Positions 1 to 7,731 of a stretch of DNA of 22,071 nt are shown here, one piece after another. The DNA is from Muribaculaceae bacterium. GTDB taxonomy: Bacteria > Bacteroidota > Bacteroidia > Bacteroidales > Muribaculaceae. The stretch is from contig JABUUJ010000003.1 of NCBI GenBank assembly GCA_021443235.1, positions 87,088 to 109,158 on the forward strand, given 5' to 3'. The notes below the pieces were generated by a model. The model had not been told where the DNA came from, did not search any database, and worked only from the letters and a program-made list of their open reading frames with translations. Each line of letters begins with the position of its first letter. The stretch's first letter is position 1. The translations under genes and the position numbers were made by a program.

Positions 1-35
1 ACCACAGGAGGGAGCGCAGCGACCAGATGTGGTCG
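1..35. repeat. Hairpin element with GTCGCTGCGCT core
   Basis: Arms ACCACA (1-6) and TGTGGT (28-33) are complementary. Nested within them, CGACCA (20-25) and TGGTCG (30-35) form a second possible hairpin with loop GATG. The enclosed core, read on the minus strand, is GTCGCTGCGCTCC. This resembles GTCGCTTCGCTAC inside the element at 183-267, although the stems differ. It looks like a structured intergenic repeat; no function can be assigned. Confidence 0.45.
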
Positions 36-62
36 TGCCTGTGTAAAGAGCCACACAAAAAA

Positions 63-151
63 GGCGTGCCGTAGGTACGCGATAACACTATCAGGTCAAA
101 GTCAATGTCAAAGTCAACGTCGAAATGATTGTCGCGTACCTACGGCACGCC
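63..151. repeat. Perfect 20-bp inverted repeat enclosing a GTCAAA array
   Basis: Positions 63-82 and 132-151 are exact reverse complements over 20 bp and are separated by 49 bases. Each arm contains GCGTGCC-GTA-GGTACGC, itself almost a hairpin. The loop holds about five GTCAAA-type hexamers (95-124), the same family found at 7732, 10302 and 18593. A long cruciform or RNA stem is possible. It could be a palindromic mobile repeat or a strong transcription barrier; the sequence does not decide. Confidence 0.7.
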
Positions 152-182
152 ATTGCTAGAGGACATCTCTATACCTGCACCA

Positions 183-267
183 GCTGGTTGTCGCTTCGCT
201 ACTTAACCAGCTGATACAGGCCTACTCACATCAGCTGCCTAACGGCAGCCCTTTATCGAGGTCAAAA
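183..267. repeat. Left copy of an ~85-bp structured inverted element
   Basis: The stretch begins GCTGGTTGTCGCTTCGCT and runs through AACCAGCTGATACAGGCC and a GCTGCC-TAAC-GGCAGC hairpin to CCCTTTATCGAGGTCAAA. The reverse complement of 21987-22071 matches it closely, with about eight mismatches by eye. Two hairpins are visible: CAGCTGGTT (181-189) with AACCAGCTG (205-213), and GCTGCC with GGCAGC (about 234-248). It is most likely a dispersed intergenic repeat present as inverted copies. Confidence 0.65.
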
Positions 268-270
268 AGA

Positions 271-303
271 TAAAACCAAAAAGCCCTGCTTCACAGCAGA
301 GCT
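271..303 (-). terminator. Rho-independent terminator, leftward
   Basis: On the minus strand, AGCTCTGCT (303-295), loop GTGA and AGCAGGGCT (290-282) form a 9-bp stem with one G-T wobble. A T-rich tail of the type TTTTTGGTTTT follows. The T tract exists only in the leftward direction, so the structure should end a minus-strand transcript. The only candidate transcript is the small unit starting near the promoter at 575-606. Confidence 0.65.
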
Positions 304-393
304 TTCCATTCTTTACCTAATTGGAAAGTTTTTATTGCGATTATGGTCTTTTGATTGTATTTTTTCAGTGTTGGGCTATGCTATACTGCCGCG

Positions 394-504
394 CTAAAAG
401 TCATAGCGCACGCATTGCCTGCCGAATGCGTTTTCGGCCGCGCAGTGGTAGCTAACAGACGTGCGTAGTACCAGTGTCAAATGCTTGCTAATCAGTTCTT
501 CCAT
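394..504 (-). CDS. Putative 36-residue small protein or structured RNA
   Basis: A 36-codon frame starts at ATG 504-502 and stops at TAG 396-394. It starts MEELISKHL and ends CVRYDF, with two cysteines (residues 21 and 31). It lies between a good Bacteroidetes promoter (575-606) and a terminator (271-303), and it is richer in G+C than its flanks, so the region is probably transcribed leftward. No Shine-Dalgarno is visible, which is normal in this phylum. The same stretch can form successive hairpins (ACGCATT with AATGCGT; GCGCTA with TAGCGC; TGGTA with TACCA), so a structured small RNA is the main alternative. I do not recognise the peptide family and assign no function. Confidence 0.45.
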   Translation of the reverse strand: MEELISKHLTLVLRTSVSYHCAAENAFGRQCVRYDF

Positions 505-574
505 TATTGGGATTCAATAGCAGTAGTATAGTATAACTATAAGTAGCGATTAGTTAGTAAACTTATATTCGTTG

Positions 575-606
575 CAAAATTACAATGAAAAACTCGTTTT
601 TCCAAA
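575..606 (-). promoter_or_regulatory. Bacteroidetes-type promoter, leftward
   Basis: On the minus strand, TTTG (606-603) is followed after 20 bases by TAATTTTG (582-575). This matches the -33 TTTG / -7 TAnnTTTG pattern and spacing of the primary sigma factor in Bacteroidetes. Transcription would begin near 567-570, giving a leader of about 65 bases before the 36-codon frame. Confidence 0.6.
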
Positions 607-675
607 AAATTTCCCCGTTTTTTTCAAAATTTCCTATTTTTTTGGGTAGTGGCAAAAACTGGGTGTGTGTTGTGG

Positions 676-710
676 AAGCGGCTGCCTCCATCATTGGGAG
701 GCAGCCGCTT
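676..710. terminator. 14-bp perfect hairpin downstream of the DUF5689 gene
   Basis: Positions 676-689 (AAGCGGCTGCCTCC) pair perfectly with 697-710 around a 7-base loop. The hairpin lies 48 bases past the stop of the leftward lipoprotein gene and probably stabilises or ends that transcript. The adjacent T run (TTTTAT, 709-714) is on the plus strand, so intrinsic termination would be stronger rightward than leftward. No rightward gene precedes it in the window. Confidence 0.5.
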
Positions 711-758
711 TTATCGGGTATTACCAGCTAAATGCTGGCGTGTTGTAGGGGTGTGTGA

Positions 759-3038
759 TTAGTCGGCCGATTGCCACTTGATGTTCCACACGCAGGCGCG
801 GTCCTTGTTAGAGTCTGTAATGGTGGGGCACAGGTTGGTGAACACGACGTAGAACTGCTCGGCCTTGGCCACGCTGATTCCAGTGATTTCGTGCGAGTAA
901 ACCTGATACTTAACGGGGCTGGCGTTTTCGACGATGTCTTCCTTAACGAGAGTGCCGTCGGCCTTAAACACCTTCACGCTGAACTTGACGACGGTGTCGC
1001 TGTAAGGCATAGCGTAGTTGAACGAGAGGCTCTTGATGCCGCCGGCGATAACGGGCGAGGTGAGCGTGCCCACAGCCGAGGTCTTGCCGTTGAGCGTCAC
1101 TGCCATAGCGTAGGCACTGGTGTCCTCAACCTTGCCGATGAAGGTGAAGACGGGGTTGCTGTCGGCCTCGCCGCCCTGAAGGACGTTGCAGTTGGCGGCT
1201 TTCCAGCCTTGTGTCGAGGTGTAGGCACCATAGGAGCTCTTGGGAGCTCCGCCGTTCATAGTCTCGAGGTCGGCGCGGTTGGCGATCACGGGCTCGGGGT
1301 CCTCACCGCCGCCACCGCCGCCGGCAGCGCCAAACTTAATGTCGTCGACACACCAGGTAGCGTAGTTGGCGTCGCTCTGGGCCTCAAAGCGGAAGCCCAC
1401 GAAGTAGGTGCCGTCAAACTGCGAGAGGTCGAGGTTGCCCGACTCTACCCAGTCGCTGTAGCCGCTTGCGGGAGCCACGGCAATCTTGGGATTGAGCTTG
1501 GTCTTGGTCGCGGTGACGGGATCGTTAGACGAGAGCACGTAAACCTCGAAGTGCGAAGTGGTGCTGCCATAGCCGTTGACCTGAGTCTTGAACGAGAGTA
1601 GTTTCTCCTTAGCCTTCTTGATGTCGAGGGCGGGAGTGATGAGCCACGAGTCGAAGGGGGGAGTGCCCTTGTAACCGGTCATTGCGGCGTAGTAGTTGTC
1701 GTTGAACGAAGTCACATACCATGCCTTGTTGCCCGATACCTGCACGCTGGTCCAGTCGGTGGGTATTGCGCCTCCCGAGAAGCCCTCGTTGAGCTCGGTC
1801 ACGCCACCGCCAATTACGGTGAGCTTGTACTCGCTGGTCGAGCCGGTGTTCTCGGTGATGCCGTGAGTGCCCATGTAGGGAGCGAGCTTGCCGCGAACGA
1901 AGATTTGCGACTTGTAGACGATGTCGTTGTCTTTGAGGTTGGCCTGCTCGCGGAACTTAGAGCCCTGAGGCAACCCCACGATGAGGCACTGGCTGAAGTC
2001 GGTGCAGTCCTTGCTGGGAGCGATGACGAGGGTGTTGTTGAGTGTGGTGGGGGCCTTCCACTCGATGTCGCTGTTGCTCTTCACGGTGGTGACCTCGGGA
2101 GCCACTGCGCCCACTACGTAGCCCATAGTCCAGCCGGTGCGCTCTTTTCCTTGGATTTCGATGGCCTCGGCCACGGTGTAGGGGTCGTTGATGGTGCCCT
2201 TGGTGTCGGTCGAGAAGCCCTCGCAGTCGCTGGTGTCGCGTATGTAGAGTTTCCACTGGTCGGAGCCTGTCATGGTGAGGATGCCGGTCACGTCGCCGCT
2301 GCCCAGGGGCAGCATGTCGGCGCGGAAGGTGGCGTAGTTGCTGTTAACCACGGTGAGCTGGTTGCCCTGCTCGTCGACGAGAGTGCGGTTGGTCGATGCG
2401 TCGGCCTCGCTGTAGGGTGCCACGCCGTCGGCCTCGGCCCATTTCACATTCATGATTTTAACGATTTGTCCCGAGTAGGTGAGCTGGGTCTGGCTGTCGC
2501 TCTTGCCTTGGAAATCGCTGATTTTCACGTTGAGGGGCTGCACCATGTCGGGTTTGGGCAGGCCGTTGCTCTCGACCATTGCCTTGAAGGTCTCGAGAGG
2601 CAGACGTCCGGCTTCCCACACGCTTTGAGCCTCGTAGTATTCGGGCAGGCCGATGAGGTACTGGCCGTTGTACTTGCCTATCCAGCGGTCTTTCATGCTA
2701 AGCACGATTTCCTGTCCCACGCGATAGGTGGTGCTCAGGCTGCTGGCGTCGATAGAGATGCCAATGCCACCGGTCTCGTCCTGGATGAAGAGGTACTTGT
2801 AGATGTTTCCGGCGGCGTCGCTGCTCGACACATATCCGTGGATATATATTTCCTCTTTACATGTGTCGATGAAGTTGCGGGTGTCTTGCCAGTACTTTGC
2901 CTTGAAGTCGGCAATCGTCATGTTGGGCTGGTGTGTAGCTTGCGGCACTACAATGGGTGGCACGTCAAATTCCTCGTTACATCCCACTGCAACTACCATC
3001 ATGAGCAGCATGCCCAGGTAATAATTGATGCGTTTCAT
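759..3038 (-). CDS. Surface lipoprotein, DUF5689 / choice-of-anchor J
   Basis: A 759-residue lipoprotein. The signal peptide MKRINYYLGMLLMMVVAVGC gives lipidation at Cys20, and the acidic NEEFD just after it resembles the export tag of surface-displayed Bacteroidetes lipoproteins. Rough domain order: DUF5689-like 35-275; an OB-like region starting NDPYTVAEAIEIQ at 280-410, similar to DUF6359; a choice-of-anchor J / cleaved-adhesin-like module at 415-572 (FDSWLITPALD motif); a Gly/Glu/Pro linker with a run of glycines near 575; and a second beta-rich module to the end (about 585-759). The gene starts 51 bases after the TonB-dependent receptor stop, so the two are almost surely one operon. The likely role is a ligand-binding or adhesive partner of that receptor at the outer membrane. 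The substrate is unknown, and domain names are from recognition without a search. Confidence 0.85.
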   Translation of the reverse strand: MKRINYYLGMLLMMVVAVGCNEEFDVPPIVVPQATHQPNMTIADFKAKYWQDTRNFIDTCKEEIYIHGYVSSSDAAGNIYKYLFIQDETGGIGISIDASSLSTTYRVGQEIVLSMKDRWIGKYNGQYLIGLPEYYEAQSVWEAGRLPLETFKAMVESNGLPKPDMVQPLNVKISDFQGKSDSQTQLTYSGQIVKIMNVKWAEADGVAPYSEADASTNRTLVDEQGNQLTVVNSNYATFRADMLPLGSGDVTGILTMTGSDQWKLYIRDTSDCEGFSTDTKGTINDPYTVAEAIEIQGKERTGWTMGYVVGAVAPEVTTVKSNSDIEWKAPTTLNNTLVIAPSKDCTDFSQCLIVGLPQGSKFREQANLKDNDIVYKSQIFVRGKLAPYMGTHGITENTGSTSEYKLTVIGGGVTELNEGFSGGAIPTDWTSVQVSGNKAWYVTSFNDNYYAAMTGYKGTPPFDSWLITPALDIKKAKEKLLSFKTQVNGYGSTTSHFEVYVLSSNDPVTATKTKLNPKIAVAPASGYSDWVESGNLDLSQFDGTYFVGFRFEAQSDANYATWCVDDIKFGAAGGGGGGEDPEPVIANRADLETMNGGAPKSSYGAYTSTQGWKAANCNVLQGGEADSNPVFTFIGKVEDTSAYAMAVTLNGKTSAVGTLTSPVIAGGIKSLSFNYAMPYSDTVVKFSVKVFKADGTLVKEDIVENASPVKYQVYSHEITGISVAKAEQFYVVFTNLCPTITDSNKDRACVWNIKWQSAD

Positions 3039-3089
3039 AATCTTTATAGCGTTTTTTATTATTATCGATGTTTTAGTTAAGAAAGTTGT

Positions 3090-5834
3090 TTAGAACCTCA
3101 CGCCCACGTTAAGGAACACCTTGATGCCCTGGGCATAGTAGTACTTGTTGGGGAACTTGCCGGTTGTGAAGTTCTTGTAGTCGAAGCGACCCTGCTGGTA
3201 GCCGCCGGTCATGATTTTGCGGTTGTTGAGGATGTTGTCGACGTTGAGGTTGAGGTTGAGCGACGCGCTGCGGTTGAGGTAGATGACCTTGCCGATGCTT
3301 GCTCCAAGCACAAATGCCGAGTTGAGTTTCTCTTGCTTGGCGATTTGCACCATCATCTCCTTGAGCTCGTCCTCGGTGGTTGCCATGGTGTAGAGGTCGT
3401 CCATCTGCTCGTGGCGTATGGGCGAGAGGTCGATGTAGGCCTTGTCCATGTAGGTGCCGGTGATTTCAAAGAACCACATCTTGGGGGCTGCCCAGTTGAG
3501 CGAGAGCGAGTAGGCCTCTTGTGGAGTGCCGCTCACATAGAAGTTCTTGAGATATACGGTCTTGGTGATGTCGGGCTGGGTTCCGTTCTCATAGCTGCGT
3601 GTGCCGGTGGGGCGGTTCTTGTACTGGTAGCGTGCAAAGTTGGCCGCGCCGCTGATGGTGAGCGATGAGGTGATTTTGTAGGCGAGTCCCAGCTCTACGC
3701 CCTTATAGACCTTGTGCACGTTGGTGAGCGCGTAGTTCATGAAGGTGCTGTACTGGTCGTCGTAGTAGCTGTAGCGCTCGGTGCCGTGGCGCACGTCGGT
3801 GTAGAAGCCGGTGATGATGCCCTTGAAGCGGCGGTAGTTCCACTGGTAGCTGATGTCGCCGCTGAACACCAGCTCGCTGTGCAGGTCGGTGATGACGTCG
3901 TCCTTGATGCGTGGCGAGACGTAGGCGTTCTGTGGCAGCGGGGCGTTGCTGCCGTAGTAGAGGTGCGCGCTGAAGCTGTTGCGTCCGTCGAGCTTGAATG
4001 TCGCACCGGCCTTGATGGCGGCGTTGACATACTCGTGGCGCTGTCCTTTGCCCTTAGAGTTGAGCGGAGCGCGTCCGTTGCGCATGTGTCCGTCGCGCTG
4101 GTAGCTGGTGTAGCTGGCGCGCAGGGCGTAGCTCAGGTCCCACTTGGGCAGTGTGATGACCATCTGGTTCCATGCCTGGGCCTTCAACGAGTTGATGTCG
4201 TAGTCATAGCCAAAGCGCTCGCCCTTGGTGACCTTGCGGTTGGGGTGGTCGAGGTCGTTCTGTGCCATGTCGGCGTTTTCGGGGAAGTCGCGTTCGGCAT
4301 ACTGGTCAACGTCGAGCCAGTATTTCCCGCCGAGTAGGTCCGACATTGTCTTGTAGTAAGACGAGCGGGTGTAGTTGGCGCTGAGTCCGCCCTGGAAGGT
4401 GACTTTGTCGTTGAGTCGGGTGTTGAGGTTGGTGTTGAACGCCCATGAGGCCTGGTTGCTGTGTCGGCGCTCAACCGAGTAGGTCGCGCCTTTCTCCTTG
4501 CCGGTTCGTTCGGCCTCAACGTTGTTGAGGTAGTTGACATAGTAGAGATGGTCCCAGTTGATTTGCCTCATCTCCTCCGATGTTTTCCACAGGTAGGTGT
4601 AGTACTCGGCGGTCTCGCCGTCGTAGTAGCTGGGCAGGTAGCGGTAGTAGTCGGGGCGTGGGTCGGGAGCGTTAAACCAGTTGAGCGCTGTCGACGAGTA
4701 GAACGACTTGTGGAAGGCGATACCGGTGTTGAGCGTGGTGTTGACGCTGGGTGTCCACAACCAGTTGAGGATGGCGGTGGGGTCGAACGACTGCACGACT
4801 TTGGCGTTGCGTTTCTTGCCGTTCTGCCAGCCCCAGTTGGAGTTGTAGAGGTTGTTGCCCACCAGGTCGTAGGCCTCTTGCACGGTGGCGTTGTTGCTGG
4901 CACGGCAGGTGGGTGCGCCGAAGAGGGTGAGGTTGAGGCTATGGGCTTGGTTAATCACCTTCTGCACAGCGAGAAACACGCCTGCGCTCTTGTAGAACGA
5001 GCCCGGGATGATGCCTTCGCCGGCATAGCGTCCCACTGCCGAGGTGGTGAGCGCCCATCCGGTCTTGCTCAGGCCGGTGGAGTAGGTCACCATGCCACGC
5101 CACTGGTAGTTGCCGTTGGTATAGGCCACGCTGCCGCGGAAGCCGGGCGCATAGTCCTTGGCATAGGTGCGAATGTCGGTGGCGCCGCCCATGTCGCCAA
5201 ATGCGAAGCTGGTGGCTTCGAGCCCTATGCCGGTGGTCTTGGCCTTGAAAGCCTGGTTGAGGCCGCCCATCATCGAGTAGTTGAAGCGTCCGCGCACGGC
5301 GTCGTTGAAGTTGATGCCGTTGATCGATGTCGAGGTGTACTCGCTGTTGTAGCCACGCATGCGGAAGCGCATCAGGCTGAAGTCGTAGCTGGCAGCCTGG
5401 TAGAAAGGATTGTCGTTGGCTCCGGCGAGTGTGCCCACGGCCTGAGTGTTGCCTTCCTCGTCCTCGAGCTGTGACTCGGTGAGGACGATGTCGCTGTTGC
5501 CGTAGGTAAACTCGTTGTTTTGGTTAAACACAACGGGCTCAATCACCACCTGCAGGTTGTCGACCTTGTCGGTGGCGATGTCCACGTTCATTGACCAGTC
5601 TTTGTGGTCAGGGCTAAGCACGAGAAGCATGTCGCTGCCAGCTTTGGCCCCTGTGATGGAGAAGTCTCCGTTGGGTCCTGTGGTCACTGCGATGCCCTGC
5701 TTGTCGAGCAGCACAGTGACTCCGGCTACTGGCTGACCGCTTTTCGCGTCTTTCACCACGCCCTTGAGGCTCGTCTGTGCCCATGCGGGCAGGCAAGCCA
5801 GGAGCGCGAGTAGCATAAAGAGTTTCAGTTTCAT
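3090..5834 (-). CDS. TonB-dependent outer-membrane receptor
   Basis: A 914-residue receptor. I place the start at ATG 5834-5832 because MKLKLFMLLALLACLPAWAQ is a clean signal peptide; an upstream in-frame ATG at 5879 would add 15 charged residues before it. A carboxypeptidase regulatory-like domain (about 22-105: SLKGVVKDAKSGQPVAGVTV) is followed by a plug region (about 120-230, with MRFRMRGYNSEYTSTSINGI). A long beta-barrel ends in NVGVRF with a terminal Phe, typical of outer-membrane proteins. It should import a bound ligand using TonB energy. No SusD-like gene is adjacent; the partner is the DUF5689 lipoprotein downstream. The ligand cannot be inferred. A promoter at 5960-5991 would give a leader of about 120 bases. 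Confidence 0.9.
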   Translation of the reverse strand: MKLKLFMLLALLACLPAWAQTSLKGVVKDAKSGQPVAGVTVLLDKQGIAVTTGPNGDFSITGAKAGSDMLLVLSPDHKDWSMNVDIATDKVDNLQVVIEPVVFNQNNEFTYGNSDIVLTESQLEDEEGNTQAVGTLAGANDNPFYQAASYDFSLMRFRMRGYNSEYTSTSINGINFNDAVRGRFNYSMMGGLNQAFKAKTTGIGLEATSFAFGDMGGATDIRTYAKDYAPGFRGSVAYTNGNYQWRGMVTYSTGLSKTGWALTTSAVGRYAGEGIIPGSFYKSAGVFLAVQKVINQAHSLNLTLFGAPTCRASNNATVQEAYDLVGNNLYNSNWGWQNGKKRNAKVVQSFDPTAILNWLWTPSVNTTLNTGIAFHKSFYSSTALNWFNAPDPRPDYYRYLPSYYDGETAEYYTYLWKTSEEMRQINWDHLYYVNYLNNVEAERTGKEKGATYSVERRHSNQASWAFNTNLNTRLNDKVTFQGGLSANYTRSSYYKTMSDLLGGKYWLDVDQYAERDFPENADMAQNDLDHPNRKVTKGERFGYDYDINSLKAQAWNQMVITLPKWDLSYALRASYTSYQRDGHMRNGRAPLNSKGKGQRHEYVNAAIKAGATFKLDGRNSFSAHLYYGSNAPLPQNAYVSPRIKDDVITDLHSELVFSGDISYQWNYRRFKGIITGFYTDVRHGTERYSYYDDQYSTFMNYALTNVHKVYKGVELGLAYKITSSLTISGAANFARYQYKNRPTGTRSYENGTQPDITKTVYLKNFYVSGTPQEAYSLSLNWAAPKMWFFEITGTYMDKAYIDLSPIRHEQMDDLYTMATTEDELKEMMVQIAKQEKLNSAFVLGASIGKVIYLNRSASLNLNLNVDNILNNRKIMTGGYQQGRFDYKNFTTGKFPNKYYYAQGIKVFLNVGVRF

Positions 5835-5959
5835 AAATAGTTTTTTATATGTAAGTTTTAGTTTTTTAGGCAACCTCATAGTGGGGTGGTTAACCCGTTT
5901 TGTTAGGTTAAATTAACCAAAATTCTCACGCCTGCGCGTGTGCGCCTGCTGAAAGTCCA

Positions 5960-5991
5960 CAAATTTAAATAAAATTTTTCAATTTCTCAAA
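5960..5991 (-). promoter_or_regulatory. Promoter of the TonB receptor / DUF5689 operon
   Basis: On the minus strand, TTTG (5991-5988) is followed after exactly 20 bases by TAAATTTG (5967-5960). This is a full match to the Bacteroidetes -33/-7 pattern. The spacer is A/T-rich. The predicted start lies near 5953, about 120 bases before the receptor ATG. Confidence 0.65.
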
Positions 5992-6006
5992 TAAAGGGAA
6001 ATAAAG

Positions 6007-6080
6007 TTTATTGTTTTTAAAGTTTATGGTTTAGAGTTTATTGTTTATAGATTTTAGAGTTTATGGTTTATGGTTTATTG
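6007..6080. repeat. Degenerate 7-bp GTTTATT/GTTTATG repeats
   Basis: Loose repeats of GTTTATT, GTTTATG and AGAGTTTAT fill this AT-rich stretch. Read leftward, the unit is AATAAAC or CATAAAC, the same family as at 7644-7671 and 18647-18667. Confidence 0.6.
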
Positions 6081-6102
6081 AGAATTCGAGAAAGACTCGC
6101 CA

Positions 6103-6210
6103 CTTGACAATCTTGATAAACTTGACAAACTTGATAAACTTGACAAACTTGATAAACTTGATAAACTTGATAAACTTGACAAACTTGATAAACTTGATAA
6201 ACTTGACAAA
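6103..6210. repeat. 9-bp tandem array, 12 units of CTTGAYAAA
   Basis: Twelve consecutive 9-bp units, CTTGATAAA or CTTGACAAA (the first ends AAT), end one base before the stop codon of the cysteine peptidase. The period is a multiple of three, so the array stays open in several frames: LIN/LTN rightward and KFI/KFV leftward. The same unit occurs before two secreted-protein genes at 18680 and 20655. There are no spacers, so this is not a CRISPR array. Confidence 0.9.
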
Positions 6211-6211
6211 C

Positions 6212-7606
6212 TTACTCGTCGGGGAGGAAGAGGGGGTCGTCGGTAGTGAGCATGGTGGGCTTTTGCTCAAATTCCTTGAGCAGCTTTGCCGAGACATACT
6301 TCTTGTCGACCACGAGGCGGAACATATACTCGTTAAACCACTCGTTGGTCATCAGCGCATGGCCCTTCTCGCCGCTGGTCTCGCTCCACGAGTTCTCGAC
6401 CTTCCACTTCACAGGGTTGCCCTTGGCGTCGAGGTCGACGGCGGTGAGCGTCATTGCGTGAGCCGAGCCACTGTCGAAGGTCATGATGCGCTGCGTCTTG
6501 TCCATCCCGAAGGTAGTGCCCATAAGCGACTCATAGTCAAAGAGGTTGACGTCGCAAATGCCAGTCTTGCGGTCGAAGAACTTCACGTCGTAGCTCGAAT
6601 ATAGCTTGTGGCCGTCTTTGAGCGAGGCGATGGCGAGCTGGGCGATCTCGTCCATGGGCAGGTTGAGGTATTTCCAGTTGTGGCCGTCGTGCACATGGCG
6701 ATCCATATCGACCTCAAAGGTCTGGTGATAGGGGTGCCGCGGGTCGTTCATCACCATGATGAAGCTGCCGTTGATGGGGCCGCCCACGGTCTCCTTGTAG
6801 AACTCGATGGGGGTGTATTTCTTGGGCTGTCCCACGGGCTTGCCTTTCTTGTCGACGTGGGTGTAGGTAAACTCCTTTACGGGCTTGCCCAGCGTGAGGC
6901 TGAGCATGTTGTAGATGGTGCCCAGCATCTCGGTCTTGCGGCCCTCAATCTCGCCGGGAGCCTTGATTGAGCGGCTCTGGCACATCTTGCGCAGCTCAAG
7001 GCCAAACTCGCGCAGTTTCGACTTGACGAGACGCGCCATCACCTTGGTGTTCTCGGCCGAGTAGGTCTCGGGCATCACGCACATGGGCACCAGGCCATAT
7101 TTGTCGGCAAGGTCGGCAACGCCGCAGAAAGTGCCGCCGTCGTTGATGGGGTTTTTGAACAGATACTGCACCTTGGCGTCCTCAAAGGGGAGATTGGCGG
7201 TCTCGATGCAGCCCTGAAGCATCATGTTGGCCTTCTCGAGCTGGTCGTAGAAGAAGAGATAGACGTGCGAGAACTCCACCTTCAGCGAGTCGTTGTGCGC
7301 CTTGGCGAAGTTGGCCCTGAGCACGTTAAATCCCGAGAACATCCAGCATCGTCCGCTCGACTTCTGGTTGTGTATGCTCTGCGATGGCGTCTCAACCGAG
7401 AAAAACTTGTTAATCGCGTTTTGCGCGCCGTAGTTCTTGGCAAGGTCGTCGATTGAGTTGCTTGCAAGTGCGTTAAACAGAGCCTTGTTGACCGGCTGTT
7501 GCGACTGCTCAATCTTGTTGAGCATTTGGGGCGAGATGCCGCCCTGAGCGCTGGCAGCGACAGCCATCATGGCTGCTCCAGCAAGAATTAAATGCTTTAT
7601 TTTCAT
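6212..7606 (-). CDS. pepC: Secreted C1 cysteine peptidase (PepC/bleomycin hydrolase family)
   Basis: A 464-residue papain-fold peptidase. The start at ATG 7606-7604 gives the signal peptide MKIKHLILAGAAMMAVAASA, cleaved near residue 20; an earlier in-frame ATG at 7624 would only lengthen the N-terminus. The catalytic residues of the C1B family are visible: Cys87 in QKSSGRCWMFSG, His383 in GSAHAMT and Asn405 in VENSWSE. The family usually makes cytosolic aminopeptidases of about 450 residues. Bacteroidales commonly have exported versions, as here, acting on peptides in the periplasm or outside the cell. The stop codon abuts the 9-bp array. The gene stands between repeat-filled gaps and is probably transcribed separately from its neighbours. 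Confidence 0.88.
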   Translation of the reverse strand: MKIKHLILAGAAMMAVAASAQGGISPQMLNKIEQSQQPVNKALFNALASNSIDDLAKNYGAQNAINKFFSVETPSQSIHNQKSSGRCWMFSGFNVLRANFAKAHNDSLKVEFSHVYLFFYDQLEKANMMLQGCIETANLPFEDAKVQYLFKNPINDGGTFCGVADLADKYGLVPMCVMPETYSAENTKVMARLVKSKLREFGLELRKMCQSRSIKAPGEIEGRKTEMLGTIYNMLSLTLGKPVKEFTYTHVDKKGKPVGQPKKYTPIEFYKETVGGPINGSFIMVMNDPRHPYHQTFEVDMDRHVHDGHNWKYLNLPMDEIAQLAIASLKDGHKLYSSYDVKFFDRKTGICDVNLFDYESLMGTTFGMDKTQRIMTFDSGSAHAMTLTAVDLDAKGNPVKWKVENSWSETSGEKGHALMTNEWFNEYMFRLVVDKKYVSAKLLKEFEQKPTMLTTDDPLFLPDE

Positions 7607-7643
7607 TGTTTTAGAGTTTATCAAGTTTGAAGTAATGTTTAAA

Positions 7644-7671
7644 GTTTATTGTTTATTGTTTATTGTTTATA
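7644..7671. repeat. 7-bp tandem repeat upstream of the peptidase
   Basis: Four units (GTTTATT three times, then GTTTATA) on the plus strand. In the direction of the downstream peptidase gene this reads TATAAAC then AATAAAC three times, followed by CTTTAA. Nearly the same block occurs at 18647-18667 in the leader of another secreted protein. Confidence 0.75.
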
Positions 7672-7731
7672 GAGTTTTTTTCGCGTAGGCGCTTAGACGA
7701 ATCGGCGTGCGGGTGACGACTGTGACGAGCG

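Larger units (their letters stand above)
5835..6211. other. Gene-free gap: promoter, palindromes and repeats
   Basis: The 377-base gap between the peptidase stop and the receptor start holds three things. Near the receptor is its leader, with the palindromes GGTTAACC and GGTTAAATTAACC around 5889-5920. In the middle is the receptor promoter (5960-5991). Near the peptidase are AT-rich GTTTATT/GTTTATG repeats (6007-6080) and the 9-bp array (6103-6210). I see no convincing gene; an open frame through the array is a product of its in-phase period. Confidence 0.6.

Noticed and set aside
271..606. Known RNA such as 6S, SRP, RNase P or tmRNA
   Set aside because: I could not match the characteristic features of any of these in the sequence, so only a generic candidate transcript is reported.
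6103..6210. Possible CRISPR array
   Set aside because: The units are 9 bp with no unique spacers and no cas genes nearby; it is a simple tandem repeat.
6041..6604. Rightward 187-codon frame through the 9-bp array
   Set aside because: The array is open only because its period is a multiple of three, and the rest is antisense to the peptidase.
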